This document shows, piece by piece, positions 32,233-44,791 of a DNA stretch of 64,000 nucleotides. The stretch spans positions 62,001-126,000 of the forward strand of contig PKRG01000001.1 in assembly GCA_017577575.1 (NCBI GenBank). The letters run 5' to 3'. The translations under genes and the position numbers were made by a program. Every line of letters begins with the position of its first letter. Position 1 is the stretch's first letter. Below the pieces are notes generated by a model. The model was not told where the DNA came from. It saw only the letters and a program-made list of their open reading frames with translations, and searched no databases. This DNA comes from Acidimicrobiia bacterium (GTDB lineage Bacteria; Actinomycetota; Acidimicrobiia; Spongiisociales; ZC4RG35).

Positions 32233-33150
32233 GTGAGGAGGCTCGCAGTCGCCCTGTTGGCGGTGCTTTCGGCGTGCGCCGGCGCGGCCGGCGACGACGC
32301 CGACGGCGTGACGGTCGTGGCCACCACGTCGATCCTGGGCGACGTCGTCTCCCAGGTCGCGGGCCGAACCGCCGAGGTGGTCGTCCTGATGGAACCGGGC
32401 GTGGACCCCCACGACTTCTCCCCCTCGGCCCGCCAGGTGGCGGCGATCGAGTCGGCCGACCTGGTCGTCGCCAACGGCCTCCGTCTCGAAGAAGGCCTCG
32501 CCGGTACCCTGGCGGCGGCGGCCGAAGACGGGACGAGGGTCCTGGAGCTCGCCCCGCTGGCCGATCCGATCCCTTTCGGCGGCTCCCACCACCACGAGCA
32601 CGACGGCCACGACCACGAGGGCGACGACCCGCATTTCTACATGGACCCCACCCGGGTGGCCGGGGCGGTGGAGGCGATCGCCACCGAACTGGCGGCCATC
32701 GACCCGGCGACCGACTGGGAGTCGCCTGCTGGCGCCTACATCGACGAGCTGGAACGACTCGACCGGGAGATCGAGGAGCTGCTGCAGCCGATTCCAGAGG
32801 AGCGCCGCAAGCTGGTGACCAACCACGACGCCCTCGGCTACTTCGCCGATCGCTACGGCTTCGAGGTGGTGGCGACGATCGTCCCCGGCGGGTCCACGCT
32901 GGGCGAACCCAGCGCCGCCGAGCTGAGCGCCCTCGCCGCCCTGATCCGGCGAGAGGGGATCCCAGCGATCTTCGCCGAGACCACCGCCCCGGCGGCTCTG
33001 GCCGACGCCCTGGCCCGGGAGGTGGGCGAAGAGGTCCGGGTCTACACCCTGTACACCGGCTCGCTGGGCGCCCCGGGGTCGGGTGCCGACACCTACGTCG
33101 GGATGATGCGGCACAACGCACGGACGATCGCCGAGGCGCTGGGAGGCTAG
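32233..33150 (+). CDS. znuA: Zinc ABC transporter substrate-binding lipoprotein
   Basis: Extracellular metal-binding protein of the cluster A-I family. A lipoprotein-type signal ends LLAVLSACAG. Metal-site segments: DPHDFSPSARQ (His), the His-rich loop GSHHHEHDGHDHEGDDPHFY, VTNHDALGYF and the late acidic site. The His-rich loop is typical of zinc rather than manganese proteins. It is followed after 2 nt by the permease gene. Confidence 0.92.
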   Translation: MRRLAVALLAVLSACAGAAGDDADGVTVVATTSILGDVVSQVAGRTAEVVVLMEPGVDPHDFSPSARQVAAIESADLVVANGLRLEEGLAGTLAAAAEDGTRVLELAPLADPIPFGGSHHHEHDGHDHEGDDPHFYMDPTRVAGAVEAIATELAAIDPATDWESPAGAYIDELERLDREIEELLQPIPEERRKLVTNHDALGYFADRYGFEVVATIVPGGSTLGEPSAAELSALAALIRREGIPAIFAETTAPAALADALAREVGEEVRVYTLYTGSLGAPGSGADTYVGMMRHNARTIAEALGG

Positions 33151-33152
33151 CG

Positions 33153-33971
33153 ATGGACTGGCTGGCCGAACCGTTCTCCCACGCTTTCATGCAGCGGGCC
33201 GCAGTGGCGGGGATCCTCGCTGCCGTCACCACCGCCCTGGTCGGCACCTGGGTCGTCATCCGCGGGCTCACGTTCATGGGCGACGCATTGGCCCACGGGG
33301 TCCTGCCCGGCATCGCCCTGGCGGTGCTGTGGGGGTTCGACCCCACGCTGGGGGCGGCGGCGTCGGCCATATTGATGGTGCTGGGCATCAACGTCGTTCA
33401 CCGGCATTCCCGGCTCAACGAGGACGCCGGCATCGGCCTCCTCTTCGTGGGGATGCTGGCGCTGGGCGTGGTGATCATCTCCCGAACGCCCAGCTACACG
33501 GGCAGCCTCACGGGGATCCTGTTCGGCGACGCCCTGGCGGTGACGACGCGGGACATCGTGCTCTTGGCTGCCACGCTCACCGCGGTCACGGTGACGACCG
33601 CGGTGTTCTACCGGTCGTTCCTGGTGCTGTCTTTCAACACCGACAAGGCGGAGATGCTCGGACTGCACCCGAGAGCGGCGCACGTGGTCATGCTGGCGCT
33701 GATCACCCTGGCGGTGGTGGCCTCTTTTCGGACGGTCGGGAGCCTGTTGGTGTTCGGCCTGCTGGTGGCGCCACCGGCCACCGCCTCCCTCCTCGTCCGC
33801 CGGGTGCCGGCGATGATGGCGGCCGGAGCCGTCCTGGGAGTCGCCTCGGTGGTGGTCGGCCTTCTGGTCTCCTGGTACGCCGACACCGCCGCGTCGGCCA
33901 CCATCGCCGCGGTGGCGGTGGCGGCGTTCTTCGTGGTGCTCCTGTTCCGTCCCGTCTCGGCGCGCCGCTGA
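33153..33971 (+). CDS. znuB: Zinc ABC transporter permease
   Basis: Membrane permease of the ABC-3 family, 272 aa and about eight helices. Recognisable: FMGDALAHGVLPGIALA, LLFVGMLALGVVIIS, LFGDALAV, and the EAA-like coupling loop around EMLGLHPRAAHVVML. It completes the system with ZnuA and ZnuC. It ends 55 nt before the next start. Confidence 0.93.
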   Translation: MDWLAEPFSHAFMQRAAVAGILAAVTTALVGTWVVIRGLTFMGDALAHGVLPGIALAVLWGFDPTLGAAASAILMVLGINVVHRHSRLNEDAGIGLLFVGMLALGVVIISRTPSYTGSLTGILFGDALAVTTRDIVLLAATLTAVTVTTAVFYRSFLVLSFNTDKAEMLGLHPRAAHVVMLALITLAVVASFRTVGSLLVFGLLVAPPATASLLVRRVPAMMAAGAVLGVASVVVGLLVSWYADTAASATIAAVAVAAFFVVLLFRPVSARR

Positions 33972-34026
33972 AGTGCCGTCGCTCCCAGGCGTCGTCGTCT
34001 CCTTCGACGCCGGTACCGTTGAGCCC

Positions 34027-34596
34027 ATGCCTGCCGACAGGGCCGGGTGGTCGTGGCTGATGGGCAAGGTCTACGGCCTCGTCGCCCGCAACCCGGCATC
34101 GAACGAAGCCGTGTTCGAGGAAGCCCGACTCCAGCCGGGCGAGCGGGTGCTCGACATCGGAAGCGGCGCCGGCCACGCCCTCCGGCTGGCCGCCGCTGTG
34201 GTCGGGCCCGCCAACGTCTTCGGCGTCGACCCGACGGCGGCGCTCGCCTCCACCGCGGAAAAGCGCGTGCCCGGCGCCAAAGTGGCGGTGGCGGTGGCAG
34301 AAGACCTCCCCTTCGACGACGACACGATCGACGTGGTGTGGTCCATCGCCTCGTTCCACCACTGGGAGGACCCCGAGGCCGGCCTGCGCGAGGTCGCCCG
34401 GGTGCTGGCGCCCGGGGGACGTGTCCTGGTGGCCGAGCGGGTCCTCCGCAGGCCCGGCGGCCACGGCCTCACCGTCGCCGAGGCCGAGAACCTGTCACAC
34501 CGGCTCGCCACACTGGGGTTCGACGACGTGGAGGTGGTGAAGCGCAAGGCCGGACGGCACGAGATGGCCATCGTCAAGGGGCGCACGGCCGCCTGA
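34027..34596 (+). CDS. Class I SAM-dependent methyltransferase
   Basis: A protein of 189 aa, UbiE/Methyltransf_11 type. Motif I is RVLDIGSGAGHALRLA, then VFGVDPTAAL, then DDTIDVVWSIASFHHWEDPEAGL and VLAPGGRVLVAERV. The substrate is unknown. The ATG at 34027 is chosen because TACCGT (34014-34019) lies 7 nt upstream. A GTG at 33973 would extend it by 18 residues and nearly touch znuB. Confidence 0.85.
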   Translation: MPADRAGWSWLMGKVYGLVARNPASNEAVFEEARLQPGERVLDIGSGAGHALRLAAAVVGPANVFGVDPTAALASTAEKRVPGAKVAVAVAEDLPFDDDTIDVVWSIASFHHWEDPEAGLREVARVLAPGGRVLVAERVLRRPGGHGLTVAEAENLSHRLATLGFDDVEVVKRKAGRHEMAIVKGRTAA

Positions 34597-34746
34597 GAGG
34601 GCGCGAAAACTCGCATCCGTGTCTCGTTTTCCCGACCCGGTCCTCCTGCGGTAGCTTCCCGCCCACTTCCCCACCCTCATCGGGTGCACTTCCCCACCCG
34701 TCGTCGACGTCGACGGACCCTTCCGGAGCCGAATCCGAAGTTTCCG

Positions 34747-34775
34747 TTGACGGACGACACGGATGTAATTACATT
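34747..34775 (+). promoter_or_regulatory. Sigma70-type promoter of nrdJ
   Basis: TTGACG (34747-34752), a 17-bp spacer, then TACATT (34770-34775). This is the best complete -35/-10 pair I found in the window. Start of transcription expected near 34782. Confidence 0.6.
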
Positions 34776-34785
34776 GCTGTGTTCA

Positions 34786-34832
34786 CCCCAAGATGTGGTG
34801 TCTGCGGAACACGCGACCACAACATCTTGTGG
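34786..34832 (+). promoter_or_regulatory. Tandem NrdR boxes
   Basis: CCCCAAGATGTGGTGT (34786-34801) and CCACAACATCTTGTGG (34817-34832) both match the NrdR pattern xCxCAAxATxTxGTGx. They are 31 bp apart start to start, the usual three-turn spacing. They lie just downstream of the -10 box and upstream of nrdJ. Confidence 0.7.
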
Positions 34833-34891
34833 TTGGGCCTACGAAGACGGGCCTTTGAGTGGAAGAGTCGTCCGATAGGAAGGAGAGCGCT

Positions 34892-38257
<3,366 letters not shown>

Positions 38258-38315
38258 TGAGAAATGCCGCACTCGCATCGAGGCGTATGCCACATGTGGG
38301 AGTGGAGGTGTCGCG

Positions 38316-38347
38316 GAATGCGAGCGGAAACCCCACCACTCGCATTC
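38316..38347 (+). repeat. Hairpin downstream of nrdJ
   Basis: GAATGCGAG and CTCGCATTC form a perfect 9-bp stem around a 14-nt loop, 59 nt after the nrdJ stop. Related ACTCGCAT copies lie close by. Confidence 0.45.
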
Positions 38348-38361
38348 GAAGACTGACTCTG

Positions 38362-38389
38362 GGCGGGGAGGGCGAAAGCCCTCCCCGCC
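38362..38389 (+). terminator. Strong hairpin terminator of nrdJ
   Basis: GGCGGGGAGGGC-GAAA-GCCCTCCCCGCC is a 12-bp stem with a GAAA tetraloop, followed only by a short TT. Likely transcription terminator or 3' stabiliser. Confidence 0.6.
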
Positions 38390-38488
38390 TTCCGTGACCG
38401 GCACCTGACTGGCAGCCCGCCGGGTCACCCAGCAGCTCCCCGGTCGTGTGATAGATTGCCCCCGGCCCACGTGTGGGGACTGTCGCGC

Positions 38489-39927
38489 ATGTCACGCTCA
38501 GCAGTTGTATTTGCCGCCGTCCTGACCCTCGTCTTCGGCCTTGTACCTTTGCCTGCCGCCCAAGCAGCCGAAGCTCCCGAGCTCTCCCCCAAGCCGCCTC
38601 CGCCTTCTCTGACGTGCCGGCCGATCATCTCTTCTACGAAGCGGTGTCGTGGCTGGCCGACCAAGGCATCACGAGAGGCTGCAACCCACCCCGAAACGAC
38701 CGCTTCTGCCCCGACCAGCCGGTCACCCGCGGCCAGATGGCAGCCTTCCTGGTCCGTGCTCTCCGACTCCCGAAGGGCGACGTTGTGTTCGCGGACACGA
38801 AGGGCCACCTCTTCGAAGCCGACATCGCGGCTCTGGCGGCGGCAGGGATCACCCGGGGCTGCAACCCGCCCCGAAATGACCGGTTCTGCCCCGACGATGT
38901 GGTGACCCGGGGCCAGATGGCGGCGTTTCTTGTGCGCGCGCTCCGCCTGCCTGCGGGTGACGCCACGTTCTCCGACACGTCCGGTCACGTCTTCGAAGCA
39001 GACATCGCCGCCCTGGCTTCCGCTGGCATCACCCGAGGCTGCAACCCGCCCGCCAATGACCGTTTCTGCCCGGACGAGCCGGCGACCCGCGGGCAGATGG
39101 CTGCTTTCTTGTTCCGCGCTATCCCGGGCCAGCCGTTGGCGATCACCTCCGCGGCGCTCCCTGCGGGCCAGGTCGGGGACGCCTATTCCGCCACCCTCGA
39201 GGCGTCCGGCGGCACCCCGCCGTATGTCTGGTCAGCTGACGGGCTGCCTTCCGGCCTCAACATCGACCAGCCCTCCGGTGTCATCTCCGGCACCCCCACC
39301 GAAGCCGGCACATTCCCCGTCGAGTTCACCGTCACCGACAGCCGAGGCACATCGGTCACGGAAACGCTGAACCTCGTCGTAAGAGAGCCGGCTCCCGGAC
39401 CCGACCCCGGCGGAGAAGACGACAGCGCCGGCGGAGAAGACGACCCAGGAAACGGAGAAGAGCCAGACATCGAATTGGAGTACTCGTCCTTATCTTCCGG
39501 AGGCGCGCATACCTGCGGGCTCACCGCCTCCGGCGCCGCGTACTGCTGGGGGTCTGGCCGGTACGGCCGACTCGGCAACGGCGACAGCGACAACCGTCTC
39601 GTCCCCACCCCGGTCGCAGGTGACCTCACTTTCACGGCCATATCCGCCGGGGCGGATCACACCTGCGGGCTCACCACCGACGGCGCCGCCTACTGCTGGG
39701 GGCACGGCGGCCACGGCCGCCTCGGGACAGGCGACACCGCCTACCGTCTCGTACCGGAACCGGTCGCCGGCGGCTTCACCTTCACGGACATCACCGCCGG
39801 GCTGGATCACACCTGCGGGCTCACCCCCGCCGGCGCCGCCTACTGCTGGGGGAATGGCGAATATGGCCAACTCGGCAACGGCGACACCGAAAACCGCCTT
39901 GTCCCAACGCCGGTCGCTGCCCCCTAG
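38489..39927 (+). CDS. Secreted SLH / Ig-like / RCC1 surface protein, frameshifted near its start
   Basis: The signal peptide (MSRSAVVFAAVLTLVFG, then LPAAQAAEAPELSP) lies in one frame and the mature protein in another. They join if one C is added to the C5 tract at 38586-38590, giving ELSP-QAASAFSDVPADHLF. The mature part has three S-layer-homology-like repeats (ITRGCNPP, then DRFCP and VTRGQMAAFLVRAL), an Ig-like putative domain (GQVGDAYSATLEASGGTPPY), an acidic Gly/Glu linker and three RCC1 repeats (HTCGLTTDGAAYCWG). RCC1 propellers usually need about seven repeats, so the C-terminus looks short. The IS256-family element begins about 100 nt downstream. Confidence 0.8.
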
Positions 39928-40025
39928 GAAGTTGGCGGCTCCACCACCTCGCCCACGAGTCGCTCAAGCGAACTTTGAACGATGCTCGTGCTGTTCTCAC
40001 GGCCGCCTCCGACTCTGAGCTTCGA

Positions 40026-40052
40026 GATACGTCCACGGACGTGGTGTACGGG
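40026..40052 (+). repeat. Left terminal inverted repeat of the IS
   Basis: Contains CGTCCACGGACGTGGTGTAC followed by GGG. It matches the right end at about 20 of 23 positions. Confidence 0.7.
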
Positions 40053-40135
40053 AGGAGAACTTGAGGGTCCTTCCATATAGGTGATCACCGCGCCAGCCTC
40101 ACGAGCACGTGCAAGCGACCGTGAGGAGTAACGCG

Positions 40136-41380
40136 GTGATCAATGACAGGATGGACGTGAATGAGTGGCTGCGCAAGCAGCTGGAAGAAGCGGACCCGGA
40201 CTTGTTGCGGGAGATGGTCCGGTCTTTCGCGGAGACGCTGATGTCGGCGGACGCGGACGAGGTGTGCGGCGCCCCGTACGGCACCGTGTCGCCGGATCGG
40301 GTGAATCGTCGGAATGGGTATCGGACCCGCCGCTGGGACACCCGGGTGGGGACGATCGATTTGCGGATCCCGAAGCTGCGGGAGGGCACCTATTTCCCCG
40401 ACTGGCTGTTGGATGCCCGCACCCGGGCGGAGCGGGCGTTCGTGCAGTGCGTCGCCGAAGCCTATGTGCGGGGAGTGTCGACTCGGCGGGTGGAGGGTCT
40501 GGTGGAGACCCTGGGGATCGCTTCTTTGTCCAAGTCGCAGGTGTCGGAGATCGCCAAGGACCTCGACGAGCTGGTCGACGACTTCAGAAACCGGCGTCTC
40601 GACAGGGGCCCTTACACGTACGTGTGGGCCGACGCTCTGTTCCTCAAAGTCAGGGAGGGTGGCCGAGTGGTCAACGTCGCTCTCTTGCACGCGGTGGGCG
40701 TCAACGGCGACGGGCACCGGGAAATACTTGGGCTGGAGCTGTCCACCGCAGAAGACGGCGCCGGCTGGCTTTCGTTCTGGCGGGGGCTGGTCGCTCGGGG
40801 CCTTTCGGGTGTGCAGATGGTCGTCTCCGACGACCACACCGGGCTTGTGGAGGCGATCCGGGCCACGCTGCCGGGAGCAGCGTGGCAGAGATGCAGGACG
40901 CATTACATGCGCAACCTGTTGACCAAAGTGCCGAAAGCCGCCCAGCAGATGGTCGCGACCATGGTCCGGACCATCTTCGCTCAACCCGACCCAGATTCGG
41001 TGTGGGCCCAGCACCGCCGCGTCGTCGACCAGCTCGAGACAGCCGGCTTCTCCGACGCCGCCACCCACCTCGACGAGGCCGCTGCCGACCTGTTGGCGTT
41101 CACCGGTTTTCCCAAAGAGCACTGGCGTCAGATCTGGTCCAACAACCCCCAGGAGCGGCTCAACCGGGAGATACGGCGCCGCACCGACGTAGTTGGGATC
41201 TTCCCCACCCGGGCGTCTGTCATCCGCCTCGTCGGAGCGGTAATGGCCGAACAAGATGACGAGTGGGCCATCACCCGCCGCTACATGAGCCTCGAATCAC
41301 TCGCCCAAGCCCGCATCCGCATCCTCGACCAACCCGACCCCGACGACCAGGAGGTGGCAGCCCTAGAAGCAACCGGCTAG
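40136..41380 (+). CDS. IS256-family (mutator-type) transposase
   Basis: DDE transposase of 414 aa. Catalytic residues: D166 in VWADALFL, D232 or D233 in VVSDDHTG, E340 in NNPQERLNREIRRRT. The C/H pair in QRCRTHYMRN (C252, H255) is the mutator-family signature. The GTG at 40136 has GAGGAG 7 nt upstream and is preferred to a GTG 27 nt earlier. Full length and intact, so the element may be active. Confidence 0.95.
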   Translation: MINDRMDVNEWLRKQLEEADPDLLREMVRSFAETLMSADADEVCGAPYGTVSPDRVNRRNGYRTRRWDTRVGTIDLRIPKLREGTYFPDWLLDARTRAERAFVQCVAEAYVRGVSTRRVEGLVETLGIASLSKSQVSEIAKDLDELVDDFRNRRLDRGPYTYVWADALFLKVREGGRVVNVALLHAVGVNGDGHREILGLELSTAEDGAGWLSFWRGLVARGLSGVQMVVSDDHTGLVEAIRATLPGAAWQRCRTHYMRNLLTKVPKAAQQMVATMVRTIFAQPDPDSVWAQHRRVVDQLETAGFSDAATHLDEAAADLLAFTGFPKEHWRQIWSNNPQERLNREIRRRTDVVGIFPTRASVIRLVGAVMAEQDDEWAITRRYMSLESLAQARIRILDQPDPDDQEVAALEATG

Positions 41381-41411
41381 AAACAACCACACAGAGGCCG
41401 ACGCGGCATCA

Positions 41412-41438
41412 CCCATACACCACGTCCCCGGACGGGAC
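41412..41438 (-). repeat. Right terminal inverted repeat of the IS
   Basis: Read on the minus strand it contains CGTCCGGGGACGTGGTGTAT followed by GGG, the partner of the left repeat at 40026-40052. Confidence 0.7.
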
Positions 41439-41488
41439 CATGGTCGGAGCGCGAAGATGACCCTACGTGGTTCTCAGGTGCGTCCTCC

Positions 41489-41836
41489 TTAGGGATTTCG
41501 GTAGCGGATCGCCGTCGAGGCGAGGCAGGCGAGAGCCACCAGCAGAAACTCGAAACGGGCGCTGAAAACCTGGAGGCCTCCATATGCCACCGCGCAGATG
41601 GCTCCCACCCACACCAGGTCCCGACGCCGCTCGAACACGCCCGCCAGCATCAGCCCGGAGAAGAGGAGTTGCAGGAGAGCGGGCCAATAGGGTTCGTTCA
41701 CCGTCCGGGTGGTGGTGCCATCGCTGACCTCCCATGGTGTCCCCACGACCAGCCGGAACGCCGCGAGGAGGGCGAGCAGCACGGCCGACGCCACGACCGC
41801 GTAGCGGCTGAGATGGTCTCTCCGGTCGGTGTCCAT
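41489..41836 (-). CDS. Small membrane protein, hypothetical
   Basis: A protein of 115 aa with about four predicted helices (roughly 11-31, 53-68, 76-92 and 94-108). No recognisable family. The ATG at 41836 follows AGAGGGC, a plausible ribosome site. An upstream ATG six codons earlier lacks one. It lies between the IS right end and the VWA gene terminator. Confidence 0.65.
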   Translation of the reverse strand: MDTDRRDHLSRYAVVASAVLLALLAAFRLVVGTPWEVSDGTTTRTVNEPYWPALLQLLFSGLMLAGVFERRRDLVWVGAICAVAYGGLQVFSARFEFLLVALACLASTAIRYRNP

Positions 41837-41884
41837 GCTGCCCTCTTGCATCAACGAGTAGCAGCGACCCAGGTTCCCGCCGGT

Positions 41885-41923
41885 GACGGTGTCGCATCCG
41901 GAGCTACCGGATGCGACACCGTC
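41885..41923 (-). terminator. Perfect 17-bp hairpin after the VWA gene
   Basis: GACGGTGTCGCATCCGG and CCGGATGCGACACCGTC enclose a 5-nt loop. It lies 12 nt past the stop of the VWA lipoprotein gene. No T-run is visible. Confidence 0.65.
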
Positions 41924-41934
41924 CGAGGCGCTCC

Positions 41935-43500
41935 TCAGCTGGAGATGGCGGCCGCCTGCTGGACGAGCCCGACGAACTCCGCCAGCTTGGGGTCGCCTTC
42001 GGTGTCCAGCCTCTGGGCGACGGCGGCGACGTCCGAGAGCGTGCTGCCGGTCTGGCGAGCCCAGATGCTCTCCCGCAGCACCTCGGCGAATTGGGCCACC
42101 ACGACGTCCTGCTGGAAGCGGGGTGAGGTGCTCTCGAAGCCATCGGCGAGGAGATCTCTCTCGATCGGCTGCTCCACCTCGATCGCCTCGTTCGTGGCGG
42201 GATCGAGCCAGCGGAGGTAGACCGACCCGAACGCTCCCTGGGTAGCGTCGGTGGGCTTGATCTCGTACAGGGCGGTGACGGTGTGGCCCGCCCCGATCTC
42301 GCCGGCGTCGACCGAGTCGTCGCGGAAGTCCTCATCCGCCATCGCCCGGTTCTCGAAGCCGATCAGGCGCCAGCTCTGGACCGTCTCCGGGTCGAACTGG
42401 ACCTGGATGCGGGCGTCCTTGGCGACGGTCACGAGGGTGCCGGTCAGCCCGTCCACGAACAGCCGGTCGGCTTCGTCGAGAGTGTCGACATAGGCGTAGA
42501 AGCCGTCGCCCTGGTCGGCGAGCTGTTCCATGAGGACGTCGTTGTAGTTGCCCATCCCGAACCCGACGGTGACGAGCTCGATCGACCGCTCCGATGCGCC
42601 CCGGATCAGCTCGAGGATCGATTCGGGGCCCGTGGCGTCGCCCGTGTTCGCCACGCCGTCCGAGCAGAGGATCACCCGGTTGATGCCGTCTTCCCGGAAA
42701 GCCTCGTCGGCCATCCGATACCCGAGGGTGAGCCCTTCGGCGGCATTGGTGGAGCCGTTCGGGGCCAGCGAATGCAGGGCGCCGAGGATCGTCGCCGGGT
42801 CCGAGGCGGGCGTCGGCTGGAGCACCTCCCAGGCGTGCTCTTGGTAGGCGACGATGCCCACCGTGTCGTCCGGCCGCAGGTTGGCCACCAGCCGCGCCAG
42901 TGCCTCCTTGACGAGGCCGAGGCGGTCTTCGCGGTCCATCGACCCGGAGGCGTCGACGACGAACACGAGGTTGGCCGGGCCACGCTCTTCTTCGGCCGGT
43001 TCTGCCGCCTGCACACCGATCCGGACCACGCGGTTGCGCTCGTTCTGGGTGAACGGAGTCGGCCCGCCGTCGACGCTGACCGCCAGTCCCTGCTCGGGTG
43101 CCGGATAGTCCTGTTCGAAGTAGTTGACGTACTCCTCGACCCGCACCGAGTCCTTGTCCGGGAGGAACCCGTCGGCGAGGAAGCGGCGGGCGATCGTGTA
43201 GGAGCCGGTGTCCACGTCCAGGGCGAACGTCGACAGCGCGTCGTCCTCCGTGTCGATGAACGGGTTGACTCCCGGATTGTCGAAGAAGACCGTGTCGTAC
43301 GGTTCGTCGTTGGGAGGAACGAACTGGCTCGGCTCGGTCCCGGGAGTAACCGTTCCGGCGGGCACGGCCGTCATCGGCGAGACCGAGCCCGAGGAGTTCG
43401 AGGAGGAGATGGCGCGGGGGCCACCGCCCAGGTCTCCGGCGCAGGCGCCGAGTGCCAGCGACAGGGTCAAAGCCAGGGCGGTCGTCTTCAGTCGCTTCAT
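41935..43500 (-). CDS. VWA-domain lipoprotein (YfbK-like)
   Basis: A protein of 521 aa. The signal peptide ends in the lipobox LALGACAG and is followed by a Ser/Thr/Pro-rich stretch. A YfbK N-terminal region (FALDVDTGSYTIARRFL, then RVEEYVNYF) precedes a von Willebrand A domain with an intact MIDAS (FVVDASGSMDRED, then SDGVANTGD), and then the C-terminal DUF3520-like domain. Such proteins bind divalent cations and partner proteins on the cell surface; the precise role is unknown. AGGAGAT precedes the ATG. Confidence 0.9.
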   Translation of the reverse strand: MKRLKTTALALTLSLALGACAGDLGGGPRAISSSNSSGSVSPMTAVPAGTVTPGTEPSQFVPPNDEPYDTVFFDNPGVNPFIDTEDDALSTFALDVDTGSYTIARRFLADGFLPDKDSVRVEEYVNYFEQDYPAPEQGLAVSVDGGPTPFTQNERNRVVRIGVQAAEPAEEERGPANLVFVVDASGSMDREDRLGLVKEALARLVANLRPDDTVGIVAYQEHAWEVLQPTPASDPATILGALHSLAPNGSTNAAEGLTLGYRMADEAFREDGINRVILCSDGVANTGDATGPESILELIRGASERSIELVTVGFGMGNYNDVLMEQLADQGDGFYAYVDTLDEADRLFVDGLTGTLVTVAKDARIQVQFDPETVQSWRLIGFENRAMADEDFRDDSVDAGEIGAGHTVTALYEIKPTDATQGAFGSVYLRWLDPATNEAIEVEQPIERDLLADGFESTSPRFQQDVVVAQFAEVLRESIWARQTGSTLSDVAAVAQRLDTEGDPKLAEFVGLVQQAAAISS

Positions 43501-43645
43501 CGGTATCTCCTTTCGTCACCACCTCACAGGCGGCGGTGACATCCTGTGGAGATCCGACGGCCCGGTCTATGCGGGACGTTCCGCGAAGTTCCCTCATACC
43601 CCCTCAACCGGGATGAGGGTCGCGGGTAGAGTGACCGCCGTCTCC

Positions 43646-44791
43646 ATGGCCGATTCGAAGACGGGAACCGACCCGGAGATCGTGCCGATCGAGGGAACCC
43701 TCCTTCGCATCGTCGTGGTCTTCAGGATCATCGGGGCGGCGTGGCTCCTCTTCCTGGCCGTAGCCGTGCTGATGACCGAAGAGCCGCGGATCGACCCCGC
43801 CGTCCGGCTCGGCCTGGTGGTGTCGGTGATGGCCGTCGCCGTGGTCGGAGCGGCCGTGACCTCCATCCTGGCTCGACGCAATCCCGTCGTCCTCTGCCAG
43901 CCCTGGTTCCAGGCCATCGACGTGTTGGCCTCGATCTGGGTGGCGGTCACCCCCAGCCTCGTCAGATCGGACGGGTTCTTCGCCGGCGGCTACCCGATAT
44001 CTTCGGCCTTCCTCATCGCCACCACCCGGGGCATGGGAGCGACGCTGGTGGTCGCCGTCGTGATCGCCGCCTCCTCGGTGGCCGGAGTCCGCTACGCGTC
44101 TGCCCGAGCTGCCGAGGTCGTCTTCATCAACCTGCTGGCGCCGCTGGTGGTGGCATGGGGTTTCGGCACCATCCGGGAACACGACCGCCAGCGGCGGGAA
44201 GCCGAGGATGCCCTGGCGGAAGAACGCGCCAAGCGGGCCCGAGCCGACGAGCGAGCCGAGATGGCAGCCCACCTCCACGACTCGGTGCTCCAGACCCTCG
44301 CTTTGATCCAGCGACGTGTCCCCGAGAACCGCGACGTGGTCGTCCTCGCCCGGCGCCAGGAGCGCGCCCTCAGGGCGTGGCTCAACGGAGGTTCCCCGCT
44401 CGGCGCCGACAACCTGCTCACGTCGGCGCTGGCACGGGTGGCCGACCAGATCGAAAGCGAACACGACGTCCTGGTGGAGCTGTCGGTGGCCGGCGACACG
44501 ACACTCGACGATCGGCTCGAGGGTGTGGTGCTGGCGGCTCGGGAGGCGATCGGCAACGCCGCCCGCTTCAGCGGCGCCGACCGGGTGTACGTGCTGGCCG
44601 AAGTCGACGCCGAGAGGATTCGGGTGGTGGTCCGCGATCGGGGCCGGGGCTTCGACCCCGAGGCGATCCCGGAAGGGCGCAGAGGCGTGCGCGAGTCGAT
44701 CGTCGGCCGGATGGAGCGCCTCGGCGGAAAGGCGACCATCCACAGTCAGCCGGGACGCGGCACCGAGGTGGACCTGATGGTGGAGCGATGA
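43646..44791 (+). CDS. Sensor histidine kinase (NarL-partner type)
   Basis: A protein of 381 aa with about five transmembrane helices in the first 170 residues, then a coiled linker. The HisKA_3-type box is AEMAAHLHDSVLQTLALIQRR (H in the LHDSVLQ core), and the HATPase_c domain has REAIGNAARFSGA and DRGRGFDP. No extracellular sensor domain is evident, so the signal is probably membrane-borne. TAGAGT (43627-43632) lies 13 nt upstream. Its stop overlaps the response regulator start as ATGA. Confidence 0.9.
   Translation: MADSKTGTDPEIVPIEGTLLRIVVVFRIIGAAWLLFLAVAVLMTEEPRIDPAVRLGLVVSVMAVAVVGAAVTSILARRNPVVLCQPWFQAIDVLASIWVAVTPSLVRSDGFFAGGYPISSAFLIATTRGMGATLVVAVVIAASSVAGVRYASARAAEVVFINLLAPLVVAWGFGTIREHDRQRREAEDALAEERAKRARADERAEMAAHLHDSVLQTLALIQRRVPENRDVVVLARRQERALRAWLNGGSPLGADNLLTSALARVADQIESEHDVLVELSVAGDTTLDDRLEGVVLAAREAIGNAARFSGADRVYVLAEVDAERIRVVVRDRGRGFDPEAIPEGRRGVRESIVGRMERLGGKATIHSQPGRGTEVDLMVER

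Larger units (their letters stand above)
40026..41438 (+). mobile_element. IS256-family insertion sequence
   Basis: About 1.4 kb with one transposase gene and imperfect terminal inverted repeats. I could not find a matching 8-9 bp target duplication, so the exact ends are uncertain by a few bases. It lies between the truncated-looking RCC1 protein gene and a small membrane protein gene. Confidence 0.8.

Noticed and set aside
40018..41447. Target-site duplication of the IS element
   Set aside because: No matching 8-9 bp direct repeat was found at either candidate boundary.
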